Assembly: GCA_016721015.1 (NCBI GenBank)
Contig: JADKJL010000001.1
Coordinates: 186,001 to 250,000, forward strand
Origin: Lysobacterales bacterium
Lineage (GTDB): Bacteria > Pseudomonadota > Gammaproteobacteria > Xanthomonadales > Rhodanobacteraceae
Direction of reading: 5' to 3'
Length of the DNA stretch: 64,000 bases
In this document: one piece after another, positions 39,481 to 52,600 of the stretch
Numbering within the stretch: the stretch's first letter is position 1
Layout of the letters: each line of letters begins with the position of its first letter
The notes under the pieces: generated by a model
What the model was told of the DNA's origin: nothing
The model's input: only the letters and a program-made list of their open reading frames with translations
The model's database searches: none
Translations under genes and position numbers: made by a program

Positions 39481-42400
39481 CCGTGGCCGGATTAGGTGCC
39501 GTGCAGATGGCGCTGCCAATCGGAGTGGCACTGAGTGGATCGGCGATCTGCGCGCCAGCTGCGTTTGTGCCTGCGATGCTCGCAGGACTGCCGCCGTACC
39601 AGTTTGAACCAATGTTGATCGCCTGCGCCAGGTTGTGACTGACGCTGCTGGTGACCAGCAGGGCGTTGTCGAACACGCGGATAGCACTGAACGGATCGGG
39701 GATGCCGGCCGAGGTGCTGAAACCGTTGTTGCCGCCGCCATTGACCGTGTTGCAAAGCATGTCGACATTGCTGCTGCCGCCATACAGGGTCAGTCCCGCC
39801 GAATCGGAATCGTTGCTTGTATTGGCATCGGTGATCAGGTTTCCGGCCACGATGATACTTTGCGATTCGGCGACATTGACGCCATTGCCCGCAGTATTGG
39901 TGATGATATTGGCGGTGATCGAAATGGTGTTCGAGTTGTTCAGCTGGATGCCGCCATGACCCGAGTTTTCGATGTGGTTGCCGCTGATCGTACCGCCCGT
40001 GGCCTTCCACAGATTGACGCCCGAGCCGATCGCCGAATCGATATTGCGGAACAGATTGTTGCTGACCGTCCAGTCGTAGACGCGTCCGCTGACGATATCG
40101 CCATTGGTGTAGATGCCTGAGCCGCTGTGCACATCGATCACACGGTTGTTCGCAATCTGCACATGCGTCGAGCTGCCGCCGTAGTTTCCGCCCGAGGAGA
40201 TGGCCGTGTCGGCGACGTTGGCGATCGTGAAGCCATCAAAGACCACGTTGTCGGCGTTGACACGCACGGCCCGACCGCTTGCCGGAGAAATCACCGCCTC
40301 ACCGCTGCCGCTGCGCGATCCATCATGTCCGGCAGTGCCGGCAAACGGACCCTGCAAGGTCAGGCCCTTGCTGATGACGATGTTCTCGCCGTACGCGCCC
40401 GCAGCCACAGTGATGACGTCGCCATTGAGCGTGGCCGCATCGTTGATGGCCGCCTGGATCGAACAGAACGAGGTGCCCCGGGTCGTGTTGTGTACGCTCA
40501 TGGCCAGGTTCTGTCCGGCCGGCAGGCTCACGCTTCGATTGTCGATGGCGTTGCCGCTGAAACTGTTGCTGCCGAGATCGATGCAGGTCGACGGTGAATT
40601 GCCGCGCGAGAAGAAGTCATTGGTCAAATTCTGATTGCTGTCGCCCGGATAGCCATCGTTGCCGGCCTGCAACTGCACGCCAATCTGGTTGCCGCTCAAG
40701 GTGTTGCCAAAGACGCGTGACTTGATGCCTTCCGCAACAATGCCGAAGCCATCGTTCGGACTGCCGTTCGCAGGAACCCAGCCGCTGACCGTGTTGCCAG
40801 TGACGATGACGCCCGAGGTGATATCGGTCTCGCCGCTGGTCGGGCTGTAACCGCGCCGGATCACGGCAATGCCGCTGACATCACGTTGGTCAAGCGAAGT
40901 CGGCATGGCCGGTCGGGTGACCATGTTGTTGCTGACGACAATCGAACCATCACCGCTCAGCGCACCGGTGCCGTTCGGAATCTTGATCTCGATTCCGTAG
41001 CGACCGGTGTTGATGATCGTGTTGTTGCTGATCAGGTTCGCGCCGGCACCGGCACCAAGACCGATAAAGGCCATGCCCGAATCACCCACGTTTTCGATCG
41101 TGTTACCGGTCGCCGTGACAGCCGAAGCGGTGCCATCCTGCAGCTCGATACCGCAGCAGCCAACCATGTCATGCACGTGGTTGTTGGTGAAGCGGATGTT
41201 CGACTTGTAGCCATTCCAGATGACCAGGCCGCGTGCCGCCGAGGCGGTGACCTCGTTGTTGTCGAAAGTAACGTCATCAACCGGGCCATTCATGTAGGCG
41301 CCGCCACCGTTGAAGCCACCGATGTCCGCTCGACATGCACTGAGCAAGGTGTTGCGGACTGTTGTGCCGCTGTTGCCCAGCGAACCATGGATGCACGAGT
41401 TATGGACGTTACGAACCGTGAGATCGGTGATCGTGCTGCCGATGCGACCGTTCGGCAACGTGATGCCGGGCTGGTTGCCGTTGCCACCATCGATGATCGT
41501 GGCGGCACCGTCACCACTGAGAGTCATGTTGTCGTGGGTGAAGGTCACGGTTTCGGCGTAAAGGCCGGCAGGTGCGTGCAACTCGTCACCCGTCGTCGTG
41601 TCGACATCGTTCATGCCTGCGCCAATGCTCGCGAACTTGGCGCCGTCGCGCACGCGCACGACCAGGCCATTGATGTACTCGGTATTGGTGATGCTGCCGC
41701 CCGTGATGATGACGGCAGGCTGGGTGCCGTAGAGGTTGAACTGTTCAAGTCCGCTGACGCTGTGGCCGAGACCCGTGAAGGTATTGCTCGCGCAGACGGT
41801 AATCGGCTGATAAGCCGCATTGGCTGAATCGTCGACCACATTGATTCCGGTCAACTGCGTGCCAAGTGTGCCGGCGTTATCGATAAAGGTATTGTTGCAG
41901 ATGGATACTTTCTGCATCGTTGTGCCGGATCGCGCACGAACCGTGATGCCGACGCGATTGAGGGTATTCGCGCTGCCGTTGTCAGCGAATGTCGAGCCAG
42001 TCACGCTGACGCCATCGATGACGCTGCCAGGGCCGGCGGTCTTGATCCAGATACCGCCGCCGAAAACATTCAGGTTGGTATTCTCGTTGGACAGGAACTG
42101 GCTGTCGGTGATCGTCCAGTTGCTGATCTGGCCGTTGCCCGTGTTGCCTGAGCCGAAAAGCAGGATGCCGGTCGAGTTGTTGCTGAAGGTGCTGTTGTCG
42201 ATGGCGACATGGCTGACCTGTGCCGTCGACGCCGTGCGGATGCCGTGGCCGACATTGCCATCAAATGCGCTGCCGACAATGACAATATCGTCGGAGACTG
42301 CAGCGAAATCGAGTCCGCTTGAGCCGTTGCCACTGAACTCGACATGGTCAAAAGCGAGATACGACGCCGTGTTGACGCGCACCGCATTACCCGCCGCATT

Positions 42401-44296
42401 GGTCACGCGAAGATTTTTCATCAACAGCGGCGCAGCATGCGACGCACCGCCAGCATTGATGATCACCGCGTTGCCGATAACCGTATCGACGCCGCTGCTT
42501 CCATCGCCGATCAGTTGGACATGCTTGGTCAGTGTCAGGCTGTCGTTGTAGTTGCCCTTGGCCACATAGACCGGGCCGCCGACATCGACATTCGCCACGC
42601 CCACTGGAATCGTCGCAAATGCGTTGATGCCGAAATAGACCGTGCCGGGGGTGACGGCTCCGTGCGAGAAAACCAGTGGGTCGCCATAACTGCGACCGGC
42701 GTAATTGTCATCGACATACACCACTGGCTTGGTCGCGGTGATGCCGTAATCGACGATACCCAGCTGTGCGTCGGCCATCTTGTCAAACGTGTGGCCGAGC
42801 AGACCCGATTTCTGTGCCGGCGTCATCGCCGCTGGCAGCGCGCCATCGAACAGATTCTGGCTGGCGCTGACGTTGCCGGTGAACGGGCGAACCTGGGTAT
42901 TTGTCGCGGCTGCATTGCCGATCGCGCCGGCGTAGTCGAGGAAGCTGCAGGTCGGTGCATTGACCGTATTGCAGTTGTGATTGTCGAGGCGGAAATACCA
43001 GCGCAGATTGACGTCGAACTGGTTCGCTTCGCCCGGACCGGCGCCGCCAAACAAAAGACTGCCGAAGCTGGCCGCGCCGCCGGCATCGTTGTCGTCGAAG
43101 AATTCCACGGCACGTCCCGCACCCGCTACGCCACTGCCGTTGAAGTGGTTGCCCATCGCCGTGATCGACATCGCCAACGGTGCCGCGGCGGTGCCGGAAT
43201 TGAGCTCCTTGTTGCCGATCACAAGAGAGACGAAATCACTGGCGCCAGGCGCCGGGGAGAAAGTATTGCCGGTGAAATTCGCGCCGGGAAAATTCTGTAT
43301 GAGCACGCCGCGATACTTGCCTTGATAGCCGGCAAAAATATTGCCGCTGACAGCGAGCGCGACAGATTGGCTGTTGCCAATCAATCGCATGATCGAGTAG
43401 TCGGCCGGGTAATTCGTGCTGTCGTCGATTCCGCCGATCGCGTTGAGCTGGTTGTTGCTGATCGTGATCGGGCCGGAACTGGCATTCGGCACCGCCAGCT
43501 CAAGTCCCCGCCCGTTCAACGTATTGCCGTCAACCAATGTATTGAACGCTGAGGACGAGGGGGTCGTGGTCGGGAAACGCACGCGGACATCATGGACGCC
43601 TGCCGCAATCGTGTTGTTGGTGACATGGGCGACACTGCCATCGATGTCGATGCCGATGCGCAAGAGCACGCCATTGATCAGATCGACGCCATTGATCGTG
43701 TTGCCATCGATGGTCACCAGCGATCCATCGGCCCGCCCTAGTCCCCGCGAGTTCTGCGTGTCGTTGATCGAGATCGCGTTGCGGTAGCCGTAGGTCGAGG
43801 TGTTTGCACCCGAGCGGCTATAGTTGAAGTCGTTGCCGGAGAGCTTCAGACCATCGACAAATCCGCTGGCGAGAATGCCTTCGGCAACGAAAGTCTGATC
43901 CATGCGAAATTCAAGATCGCGAACTTCGACATTCTTGACTCCGATGATCACCAGCAGGGCCTGGTTGGCCAGTCCGGAGTAACGCGTGATCACGGGTTTG
44001 TTGGCCGGATTCTGTCCGACCAGCTTTAATCCCTGCTTGGTGATCGTCAGCGGATCCACATAAGTGCCTGCCGCGATATGGATCGTGTCGTCATTGGCGG
44101 TCTGGGTGATCGCATAGGCAATACTCAGGCACGGACTGGCCGGGACGCTGCAACTGCCGCTGTCGATGCCGCCTACCGCGTTGACGTAGCGATCGACTCC
44201 TGCGGCTTCGGCGCTTGCGGACGATGCCGCCATCGCGAAGACAAGCATGACCAGTGCGACGCGTGCACGATCCCGTATCGAATACGACCTTTCCAT
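37940..44296 (-). CDS. Giant secreted parallel beta-helix protein A (frameshifts near C-terminus)
   Basis: About 2,100 residues. Start 44296 (MERSYSIRDRARVALVMLVF, signal peptide ending near SAEAAG) behind an AGGGGAA site. The mature part opens with 'GSCSVPASPCLSIAYAITQT' and then a long run of PbH1 beta-helix coils ('NNTFIDNAG', 'ISNNQLNAIGG', 'VQIANNRVIDVHSGSG') in at least three modules, each starting with a 'I..A...GDxIxVAxGxYxE' strand. From about 39480 the DNA matches protein B: an invasin-like Ig domain, an MBG/YDG-type domain ('VSWDSLSFVYDGNTHLATAH'), a second YDG-type domain ('ATLALSNLTQTFDGSPKPAT'), a DUF11-type domain ('LTYTIVVNNPGNTNMTGATV'), LLRDGFE, and a last ~120-residue domain. 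Compared with B it lacks one base near 38565 and differs near 38170; the tail stop is at 37940. Likely a surface adhesin or polysaccharide-binding protein. Confidence 0.8.
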
Positions 44297-44542
44297 GATG
44301 TTCCCCTGAGTTTGACGATCTCCGCGATGGAAATCGTGTTTTTCCCGTCGGCGTGATGACCGACACCGCCAACGACCCTCTGTTCAGGATCGTGTCGCAA
44401 TGCGTCTTTTCTTCATCGGCAATGAAGCCCCGGTCAAACGGATCGCGATCGCCATGAAAGGTCAGCGCGCAAAAAATGTCAACTCCGTCACAAAAATGAC
44501 CGAATACGCAATCTCGTGTTCAGTTAGCTGAACCCGCAACGG

Positions 44543-44570
44543 ACGGCGGCCGGGTCACCCCGGCCGCCGT
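44543..44570 (-). terminator. Stem-loop after beta-helix gene B
   Basis: ACGGCGGCCGGG and CCCGGCCGCCGT make a perfect 12-bp stem with a 4-base loop, 5 bp past the expected stop of gene B. There is no T-tract. The same palindrome, slightly damaged, follows gene A at about 37910-37936. Confidence 0.6.
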
Positions 44571-46111
44571 GGTTTCACTGTTGTACGTGAATCGTTGTGG
44601 AGATCTGCGCTCGTGCTGTCGATGGCGAGTTGCAGGTCCGCAGTCGCACCGACCAGCAACACCGACTGATCGGCCAGGCCGACCACCAGCTGGCGGGTGC
44701 CGGCATTGATCGTCGTCCATTCACTGACCGCATTTGATCCGAGCAAGCGAACGAGCAGCTGCCCGCTCGTGCGCAGGGTCTGGATGCGGATCACCTTGCC
44801 GGTGTCGCCCTGCACGCGGGCCAGTTCGGTGATGCGGCCATCCGCGTTCCATGCCGTGCCCAGATCGAGCATCTGCAGGTTGTCCGCCGTCAGCGGATTG
44901 ACCTGATCGGGGCTGCTGATCGCATCGACATCCTCGGCCCCGTCACCGCCGACCTCGAAACCATCGCGCAACAGCACCGCCTGGGTGTTGTCAGTGGCGC
45001 TGTCGTTGGTGGGCTGGATGTCACCTGCGGCACTGACCGTGGCCGTCGTGCTGATCACGTCGGTCGGCAGACTCGCATCGTCCTTGACCCAGGCATTGAA
45101 CAGGTAGACCACGCCACCGCCGGCCGGGATGTTGACCGCCGTGTCGCTGAGGTTGCCGGTTCCGCTCGGGGTACAGCTCGCGCCCGGGCTGACCTGGACA
45201 CACTGCCAGCTCGGTGTCGCATTGAGCAGGGTCACCGGCAGGTTGCTGGTGACGGTGGCGCCGGTCATGTTCGTGTTGCCCGGATTGTTGACCACGATCG
45301 TGTAGGTCAGCAGCTTGCCGAACTGCACGAAATGGCGGTTGTCGGTGATGCTGATGCCAAGATCCGGCGCATCGGCTTGGACGATGTGCAGCACATTGCT
45401 GGCCTGCGGGCCGGTGTAGTTCGGATCGGTGATCGTGGCGACCACCGCGTAGTCGCCGATGGCACTCGGAGCGGTCGGGTTGCCGTTGTAGGTCACGCTG
45501 AAGCTGACACCAGGCGGTGTCGAGGTGACCGTGGCCGGCTTCGGTGATCCGTCAAAGGTCTGGGTCAGGTTGCTCAGAGCGAGCGTGGCACTGGCCGGGG
45601 TGATGCTGGCCGTGTTGGTGCCGCTGGCGGCGTAGGTGGTGCCGTTGCAGCTGGCCGTGACCGCGTAGTTACCAACATCCGGGCCGACCGCCGGGGTCAC
45701 CGTGCAGGTCGTTGCCGGTTCCTCGGTGATGTGCGCGGTGGCGAGGTGGGTATTGCCGTCGTAGACAAAGCTCAAACTATCCCAGCTGACTGTACCGATG
45801 ATCGGATTATTGGTCAGGGCGAAGCTCGCCTCCGGCGTCAGGCTGCCGCTGCTGGCGGTCACTGCATAGCTGCCGGCCAGGTTGTTGGACGTGGCACTGA
45901 TCGAGACAACACCGTTGAAGTTGGTCAAACCGCTCACTGGGCCAAGCGTTGCCGTGGCGCCACTGGCCGGTGCGGCGAAGCTCACGCTCTCGCCCATCAC
46001 CGCGCCACCCAACGCATCGACCACGCGTGCATCGAGCGTCGATGCAAAGGCCGTGTTGACCAGCGTGCTCTGCGGCGTGCCCGCATAGGCGAGGATTGCG
46101 GTGGCGGCGTT
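44556..46111. repeat. Duplicated gene tail, copy 2
   Basis: Partner of 37915-39480, forming the C-terminal third of beta-helix protein B. Identity ends sharply near 46111, where the beta-helix parts of the two genes diverge. Confidence 0.92.
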
Positions 46112-49100
46112 GACGCCGCAGGCGGCTTGGCCGATTGGCGTCGCCGGCAGTGCATCAGCGACGAAGACGTTGCTGCCCGTCACCAATGCCGGGGTACCGC
46201 CGTACCAGTTCGAGCCGACCACCAATGGCTGGGTCTGTCCGTTGTTGATGTCGGCGGTGGCGCCGCCGAGAACCGCATTGTCGAAGATACGAATGGCGGT
46301 GTTCCGGAACATTGCCAAAGATGTTCGAAGTCGAGATGCCTCGCGTGACCGCATCGATGCTGTTGCACAGCACATCGAGGTTGCTGACCTTGTCCGAGAA
46401 ATACAAGCCGGTCAGCACATCGGTAACGGTATTGTCGCGGAGTTGCATGCCGTCGACGTTGGTCGCGAGAAAGGCGTCATAGGTGCCCAGCGCCAGCGAA
46501 TCACTGATCACGTTGCCGGTGATGGTCGTATTCAATACCGAGCCGTTGCCGCCATTGACCTGGATCGCATAGGTTCGCGCGCTGTCGATGTGGTTGTTGC
46601 TGACGACCGCGTTGCGGGTGCCCTTGTAGAGCTGGATCGCCGAGCCGTTGACGCCGGAACCATTGATATTGGCGAACAGGTTTCCGGTGATCGTCAGGCC
46701 GCTTGCCGGCGTTCCTTCACCCGGCTCGAAGCGGATGCCGACGCCATCGGCGATGTCGACGATGCGATTATTGATGAACTGCATGTTGTCACGGCTTGCA
46801 CCACCGGGGCCCACGGCGACACCATTGGCGACTGTGAGCGTGAAGCCATCGACCGCGGCATTGCTGGCGGCCAGCGTGAATGCCGAACCGGAGACCGGCG
46901 CAATCACCGTTTCGCCGCTACCGCCACGCAAAGGATCGAAGCCGGTGGTGCCGGCAAAGGCGCCCTTCACGCTGACCGATTTGTTGACGTTGACGCTCTC
47001 GTTGAAAGATCCCGCCTCGACACTGACCGTTCCGCCCACCTGCACATAGCCGATGGCCGGATTGATTGCCGCATTGGATACATTGTAGGGCGCTGCCGCC
47101 GGACGGTAGTAGTAGCCACGCGCCGAGCGCACGAACACGCTCGCGACATCATTCTGGCTGTCAACAAATCCAGCCGCCGGCGCGCTGCCGGACAAGGCCA
47201 GCACGTGCGCGACGCTTGTGTAGGTGTTGCCATCACCAATGCTGAGCTTGGCCGATCCGGCCTGTTCGGTCGTATCTTCGACATAGAACGCCGCGATGCC
47301 GATATCGGAAAAGGCAATATTGCGCACGACAAAATCGTTGACCGGCCCGGTGTAGCGAGTGGCGTCGGTGGCGAGGACGCCGACTCCGATGTTGCTCGCG
47401 CTGCCACCATTTATCACGGTCGATGCACTGGCCGTGCTGGTGATGTTGTTGAGCAGGTAGCCAACGCTTGGGCGACTGCCGGCAACGGCCAGGCCGTCAA
47501 CCGTATTTCCGTTGATTGTCACGGTCTGTGCAGCGCCCATCGACTCGATCCACAGGCCCATCCATTGTCCGGCTTCGCCCGCATTGGCCACCGCAATGAA
47601 GTCGTTTCCATTGATCGAGTAAGAGGAGGCGGACGAGTAGAACAAGTTGTGGAAGACGCCGATCCGGGTGGCATGAATCTCGTTGCCGCTGATACTCGGC
47701 AGAAATCCGTTCGGCGCGACACGATGATTGTTGTTGGTCTGCACACCAACGCGGACCTCGTTGAACAGGTTGTCATTCACCTGCGCGTAGAAATTGTCCT
47801 GCAGGATGACGGCAACTCCCCAGGCAGAAGGCGAAGTGATGTTGGCAAAGCGGTTGTGGCGGATGATGTTGCCGCCGCTGGCACTGTTGCCGACGTGGTA
47901 GCCATCGATACCGGAATAGAGGATGTTGCGGAAAATGCTGTTTTCGAAGCGGGTGTTGTTGCCCTGGACAAAAATGCCTGTCGCAACATCGGGATCCGCA
48001 CCGTTGTAGGCAAGACCCGAGGTCAACGCCGGGTTGTCGGCATCGATGATGACGCCGTCGAGAGCCACATCACTGCTGTAGATGTCGATGACCGGAATTT
48101 CATACGAACTCAAGGTGAGTCCGGGCTGTGCGATACCGGGAACAATGATGGTTTCGTCAGCATCGACCGTGCTGCGCGTGCGTGCATCGACACCGGCCTG
48201 TTCACCGACGATGCTGACCGGGCGACTGATCGCGAGGAAATCCTCGGCATAGCGGCCCTTGGCCACATACACGGTGCCGCCGACCTGAACCTGGGCGAGG
48301 GCATCGGCAATCGTCGCAAAGGCGTCCTGGCCGAAGACGACCGGAATCGCGGCGCCGCCATTGACTTGCGGGTGAACGAAGCTCTTGGGAGCGCCGGGCA
48401 TGGAGCCGGCAAAACCGTCGTCGACGTAAACGGAACCCGGTCGCTGGGTGATCGAGGCATAGGCTTCCAGTGTTTCGCCCTGATTCTCGACCGATCCTTG
48501 CGCCTGCGGGGGCGCCGTTGTAGCCAAGAAATTCTCCGGACGGGTCATGCAGGCTCGAAATGTAGGCAAAACCATTCTGGATTTGCGCCGCGTAGCCCAC
48601 GGCATCGACCGCATCAAGCGCCTGCATCGCGAACGCGGTGGTTTGAGTGTCTGCGTTGCCGTCAATGACGCCACCGGACAAGGTGGTGCTGCCGACAAAA
48701 CCGCCGGATGGCGTCTGGTAGGCAAGCAGCTGGGTCACCAGCGCGGCCGTGCTGTTGGCGGTAGTCCATTTGCCCGTAGTCGGATCGAGATCAACGCCGG
48801 TCACTGCCGAGGCCCAGATCGCGCCAGTCAGGCCGACCACGTCGAAGGTCGTGTGCGCCGTCGGAAGCGTTCAGGCTGGCGAGGATTCCTTGCATCATGG
48901 CGTCGCGGGCGACAGTTTCGCCGGCCAGCTGCGCCGCAATGGCGGTCTTCGACAGATCCCAGGCGGCAAGCTCGGGATAGTTCTGTCCGGTGCGATTGGC
49001 AACAACGGCGTTCGCGTAACCGGCTGCATTGAGATTGGCCGACGCGCCATACACGGAGCCACTCAGACGGCCCCAGAATTCGCTATCGACAAAGTTCGCA

Positions 49101-49505
49101 TATTGCGGATCGCCACTGTCGATCGAGAGCTGCTCCAGAAACAGCGGATCGTGCGTCGCGAAGCGGTGATGCATGTCGGGATAGGTCGATCCGGGAATAC
49201 AGTCGTTGACCTGGCAATCGCCATTGGCCACAGCTGCGGCGAGATCGGCGGCACTGGCCGCTGCGCTCCCACGCACGAAGCAGGCCGAGAGCCGATGCAC
49301 CCTGCGTATTCGCTGTCGCAACGTCGCCCGGAGTCCAGGGAAACGCCCCGGCGGTCGGACCCGCTGCTATCTGCTGGCCTCTGAGCCAGCTTGCCGCGTT
49401 GTCACTGACGCTGTCAGCGCTTGCCGAACTGGCCAGAAAAATGCTGACTACGGCCAGCAAGAATGAAATTGCGCACTGCGACGCAAGACGCTGTTTGATC
49501 TTCAT
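44575..49505 (-). CDS. Giant secreted protein B: alpha-toroid-like domain plus beta-helix (several frameshifts)
   Basis: About 1,640 residues once at least four frame breaks (near 49270, 48850, 48530 and 46310) and a 2-base loss near 44605 are bridged. The start at 49505 (MKIKQRLASQCAISFLLAVV) follows GGAAGGG and opens a signal peptide ending near ASADS. Residues ~30-320 look like a terpenoid-cyclase/prenyltransferase-type alpha-alpha toroid: 'DNAASWLRGQQIAAGPTAGA', 'GASALGLL', 'LVTQLLAYQTPSGGFVGSTT', 'ADTQTTAFAMQALDAVDAVG'. Then comes a PbH1 beta-helix ('GSVYVDDGFAGSMPGAPKSF', 'QINNNHRV'-like coils, 'ITGNVISDS') and the tail shared with protein A, including LLRDGFE. Without the 2-base loss it would end 'STTIHVQQ' like A. 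Function unknown; surface-exposed binding is likely. Confidence 0.75.
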
Positions 49506-49668
49506 GATTATCCCTTCCTGATTGGATTTGATGCGATCGACGGCTTTGCTTGCGAGCGCAACTGCCAAGGCATGATTCGTAAGGCAAGATTCATGCCGGG
49601 ACGCGTTCAGGAAACCTCTGCCGGCGCGGATCAACGCCGGCAGAGTCATTCAATCAGGCGGCTCCCTG

Positions 49669-52600
49669 TCATTTGAGGGATCTCGGCCCGGATCCCGAAT
49701 GCTTGCTCAAGGCGACCATGATGAGCAGCAGCACGAGCAGTCCCAATGACCACGACGAAGTTGCCGGGATGGCGGTAATCGAACCAGCCCCGCCACCAAG
49801 ATCGCTTTCAAGGATCGTCAACGTCGCGACCGATGGCGCACCGAGCGTCGCCCCACCGGTGGGTGCGGCAAGCGTCAGCATAACGGTCTCGCTTGCTTCC
49901 GGCGTGGGGTCATCGGTGACCGCGATCGTGACCGAGCGGTCGCTGCTGTCGCCATCAGCCCAGTTCAGGATCAGGGTCGAGGATGTGTAATCGCTGCCCA
50001 ATGTTGCCGTTCCGCCAAGTGCAACGGTCGTGCTGACCGCGCCGGTGCTGCCACCGCTGCGGGTCACGGTGAAGGTCGCCGTGCCGACATTTTCCATGAC
50101 CGACTGATCGGCCGGGTTCGGGCTGAACTGCAAGGAACCCGCTGCGGCATCGTTGGCGACGATCGTCAGTGTGGCCATCGATGGCACGCCGAGCGTGGCA
50201 CTGCCGCTGGGCGCACCGAGGGTCAGGCTGACCGTTTCATCGCCCTCTGGTATGGCATCGTCGTTGACCGTGATCGTGACGGTGCGATCGGTTGCATCGC
50301 CATCCGCCCAGGTCAACACCAGATTCGAAGCGGTGTAATCGTTGCCTGCGCCGATCGTGGCATTGCCGCCGAGGGCGACCGTCGTGCTGACCGCGCCGGT
50401 GCTGCCGCCGCTGCGCGTCACGGTGAAGGTCGCCGTGCCGACATTTTCCATGACCGACTGATCGGCCGGGTTCGGGCTGAACTGCAAGGAACCCGCTGCG
50501 GCATCGTTGGCGACGATCGTCAGTGTGGCCACCGACGGCACGCCGAGCGTGGCACTGCCGCTGGGTGCGCCGAGGGTCAGGCTGACCGTTTCATCGGCTT
50601 CCGGCAGGGCATCGTCGTTGACGGTGATCGTGACGGCGCGATCGGTTGCATCGCCATCCGCCCAGGTCAACACCAGATTCGAAGCGGTGTAATCGTTGCC
50701 TGCGCCGATCGTGGCGTTGCCGCCCAGGGCGACGGGGGGGCCGCGCGCCGGTGCCGCCGCCGCTGCGCGTCACGGTGAAGGTCGCCGTGCCGACCCTCGG
50801 CCACGCTTTGATCGGCCGGGTTCGGCGGACGCAGGGAACCCGCGCGGCGCAGGCGGCGGCGCGGCGGGCCCGGGGACGGGGGGCCACCAGGCGGGCGGAG
50901 GGTCAGCACGGGCCGCGACGGAACGGCGGGGCGCCCACGCGCCAGGTCGACCGGGGGACCGCCCCCCATCGTCGTGACGGTGATCGTGACGGCGCGATCG
51001 GTTGCATCGCCATCCGCCCAGGTCAACACCAGATTCGAAGCGGTGTAATCGTTGCCTGCGCCGATCGTGGCATTGCCGCCGAGGGCGACCGTCGTGCTGA
51101 CCGCGCCGGTGCTGCCGCCGCTGCGCGTCACGGTGAAGGTCGCCGTGCCGACATTTTCCATGACCGACTGATCGGCCGGGTTCGGGCTGAACTGCAAGGT
51201 GCCTGGCGCGCCGTCGTCGTTGGTGATGGTGCCGATGCCGAGCGCGTCGGCGAGGTTGGCGTTCAGTGGTCCGCCGGGATGGGCGGCGAGCTTGAGGCTG
51301 AAGCTCTCGGTCGGCAGCGGCTCGAAAGTCGTGTCGCCGACCACATCGACGGTAACCGGCATCGAAATCATGCCGGCGGGAATCGCCACGACCTGGTCGA
51401 TGCTCGCGTAGTCGTCTGGCGCGAGCGCGGTGTCGCCGGGATCGCCACTGACCACCCGCACATTGACCGGGCGTCCGCTTGGCGCATCCAGCGACAGGGT
51501 GAAAATGAAGGGCGTCGGTGCGGGCCCGTTGCCTTCGTCGAGCGGACTGACATCGTTGATCGAGAGTTGCGGCAGCGGGTCGTTGTCGATGATCGTGCCA
51601 AGCGCCTGCAAATCGCTGCCGGCGACGGTCGTGTTGCTCGCGCTGATATTCAGCAGCAGGGTCTCGTCATCCTCATTGAGCACATCACCAATGATGTCTA
51701 CGGGAACGCTCACGCCAGGTGTTCCGCCGGAATCGTGATGTTCTGGCCGATCTGGGCGACATAATCCGATCCGGCGGTTGCGCTGCCATCGGCCGTGGAC
51801 CAGGTGACCACGACATCAAGTCCGCTGATCGCCGAAAGCGTGATCGCGAACGGCATCGTCACCGTGGCATCACCCTCGGCGATGCTGGTGTCGGCGATGC
51901 CGATGGTCGGCGTTGCGTCGTCGTCGGTGATCGTCAGCACCGTGGTGTTCGGGCTGCCGGCGACCGCGCCGCTCACATTCTGCAATTCGAAATTGACAGT
52001 CTCGTCATTTTCGTCAAGGTTATCGTTGCTGATGGCGATCGTGAACTCCTTGTCGACATTGTCGCCATCGGCCCAGGTAATTGGATTGGTGCTGATCAGC
52101 GTGTAATCGATGCCGCCACCGGTGGCGGTTCCGGGCGCAGCCGAGACGACCACATCCACACTGACTGCACCGGTCGGATTGCCAAGCCTTTGCACGACAA
52201 GGGTGGTGGTGCCGTCGGCCTCGGCGACCGTGTAACTCGATGCGCCGAACGCGACCTCTTGCGGGATACCGGCTGGCGCCGAAAATTCCGAAGTGTTGTT
52301 GGCCGGATCGGTCAGGACGAGTCCGTCCACCGGCGGCACATCACTCGGAAACAGATCGGTGGCGGTCATCACGATGCTCTGTCCGCGCGAATCCCCGCCG
52401 CTCGACGGTATCGCGGATGCCGTGCAGACGCCGGCGACACAAGTGCTGACCGTGCCGCTGAGCGGCAGACCGGCGGCATCGGTGGTGACCATTTCGTCGA
52501 ACAGGAAACTCATCCCGTCCGGGCGCTGGGAAAAATATTCAATACGAAGTTGTGTATTCGGTCGCGTGACGATGCTCCAGGTTGCACTGGTCGCCCCACT

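Noticed and set aside
40127..43552. Plus-strand frames of 100-400 codons opposite the beta-helix gene A
   Set aside because: They are antisense shadows of a repeat-rich gene with strong codon bias and lack ribosome sites.
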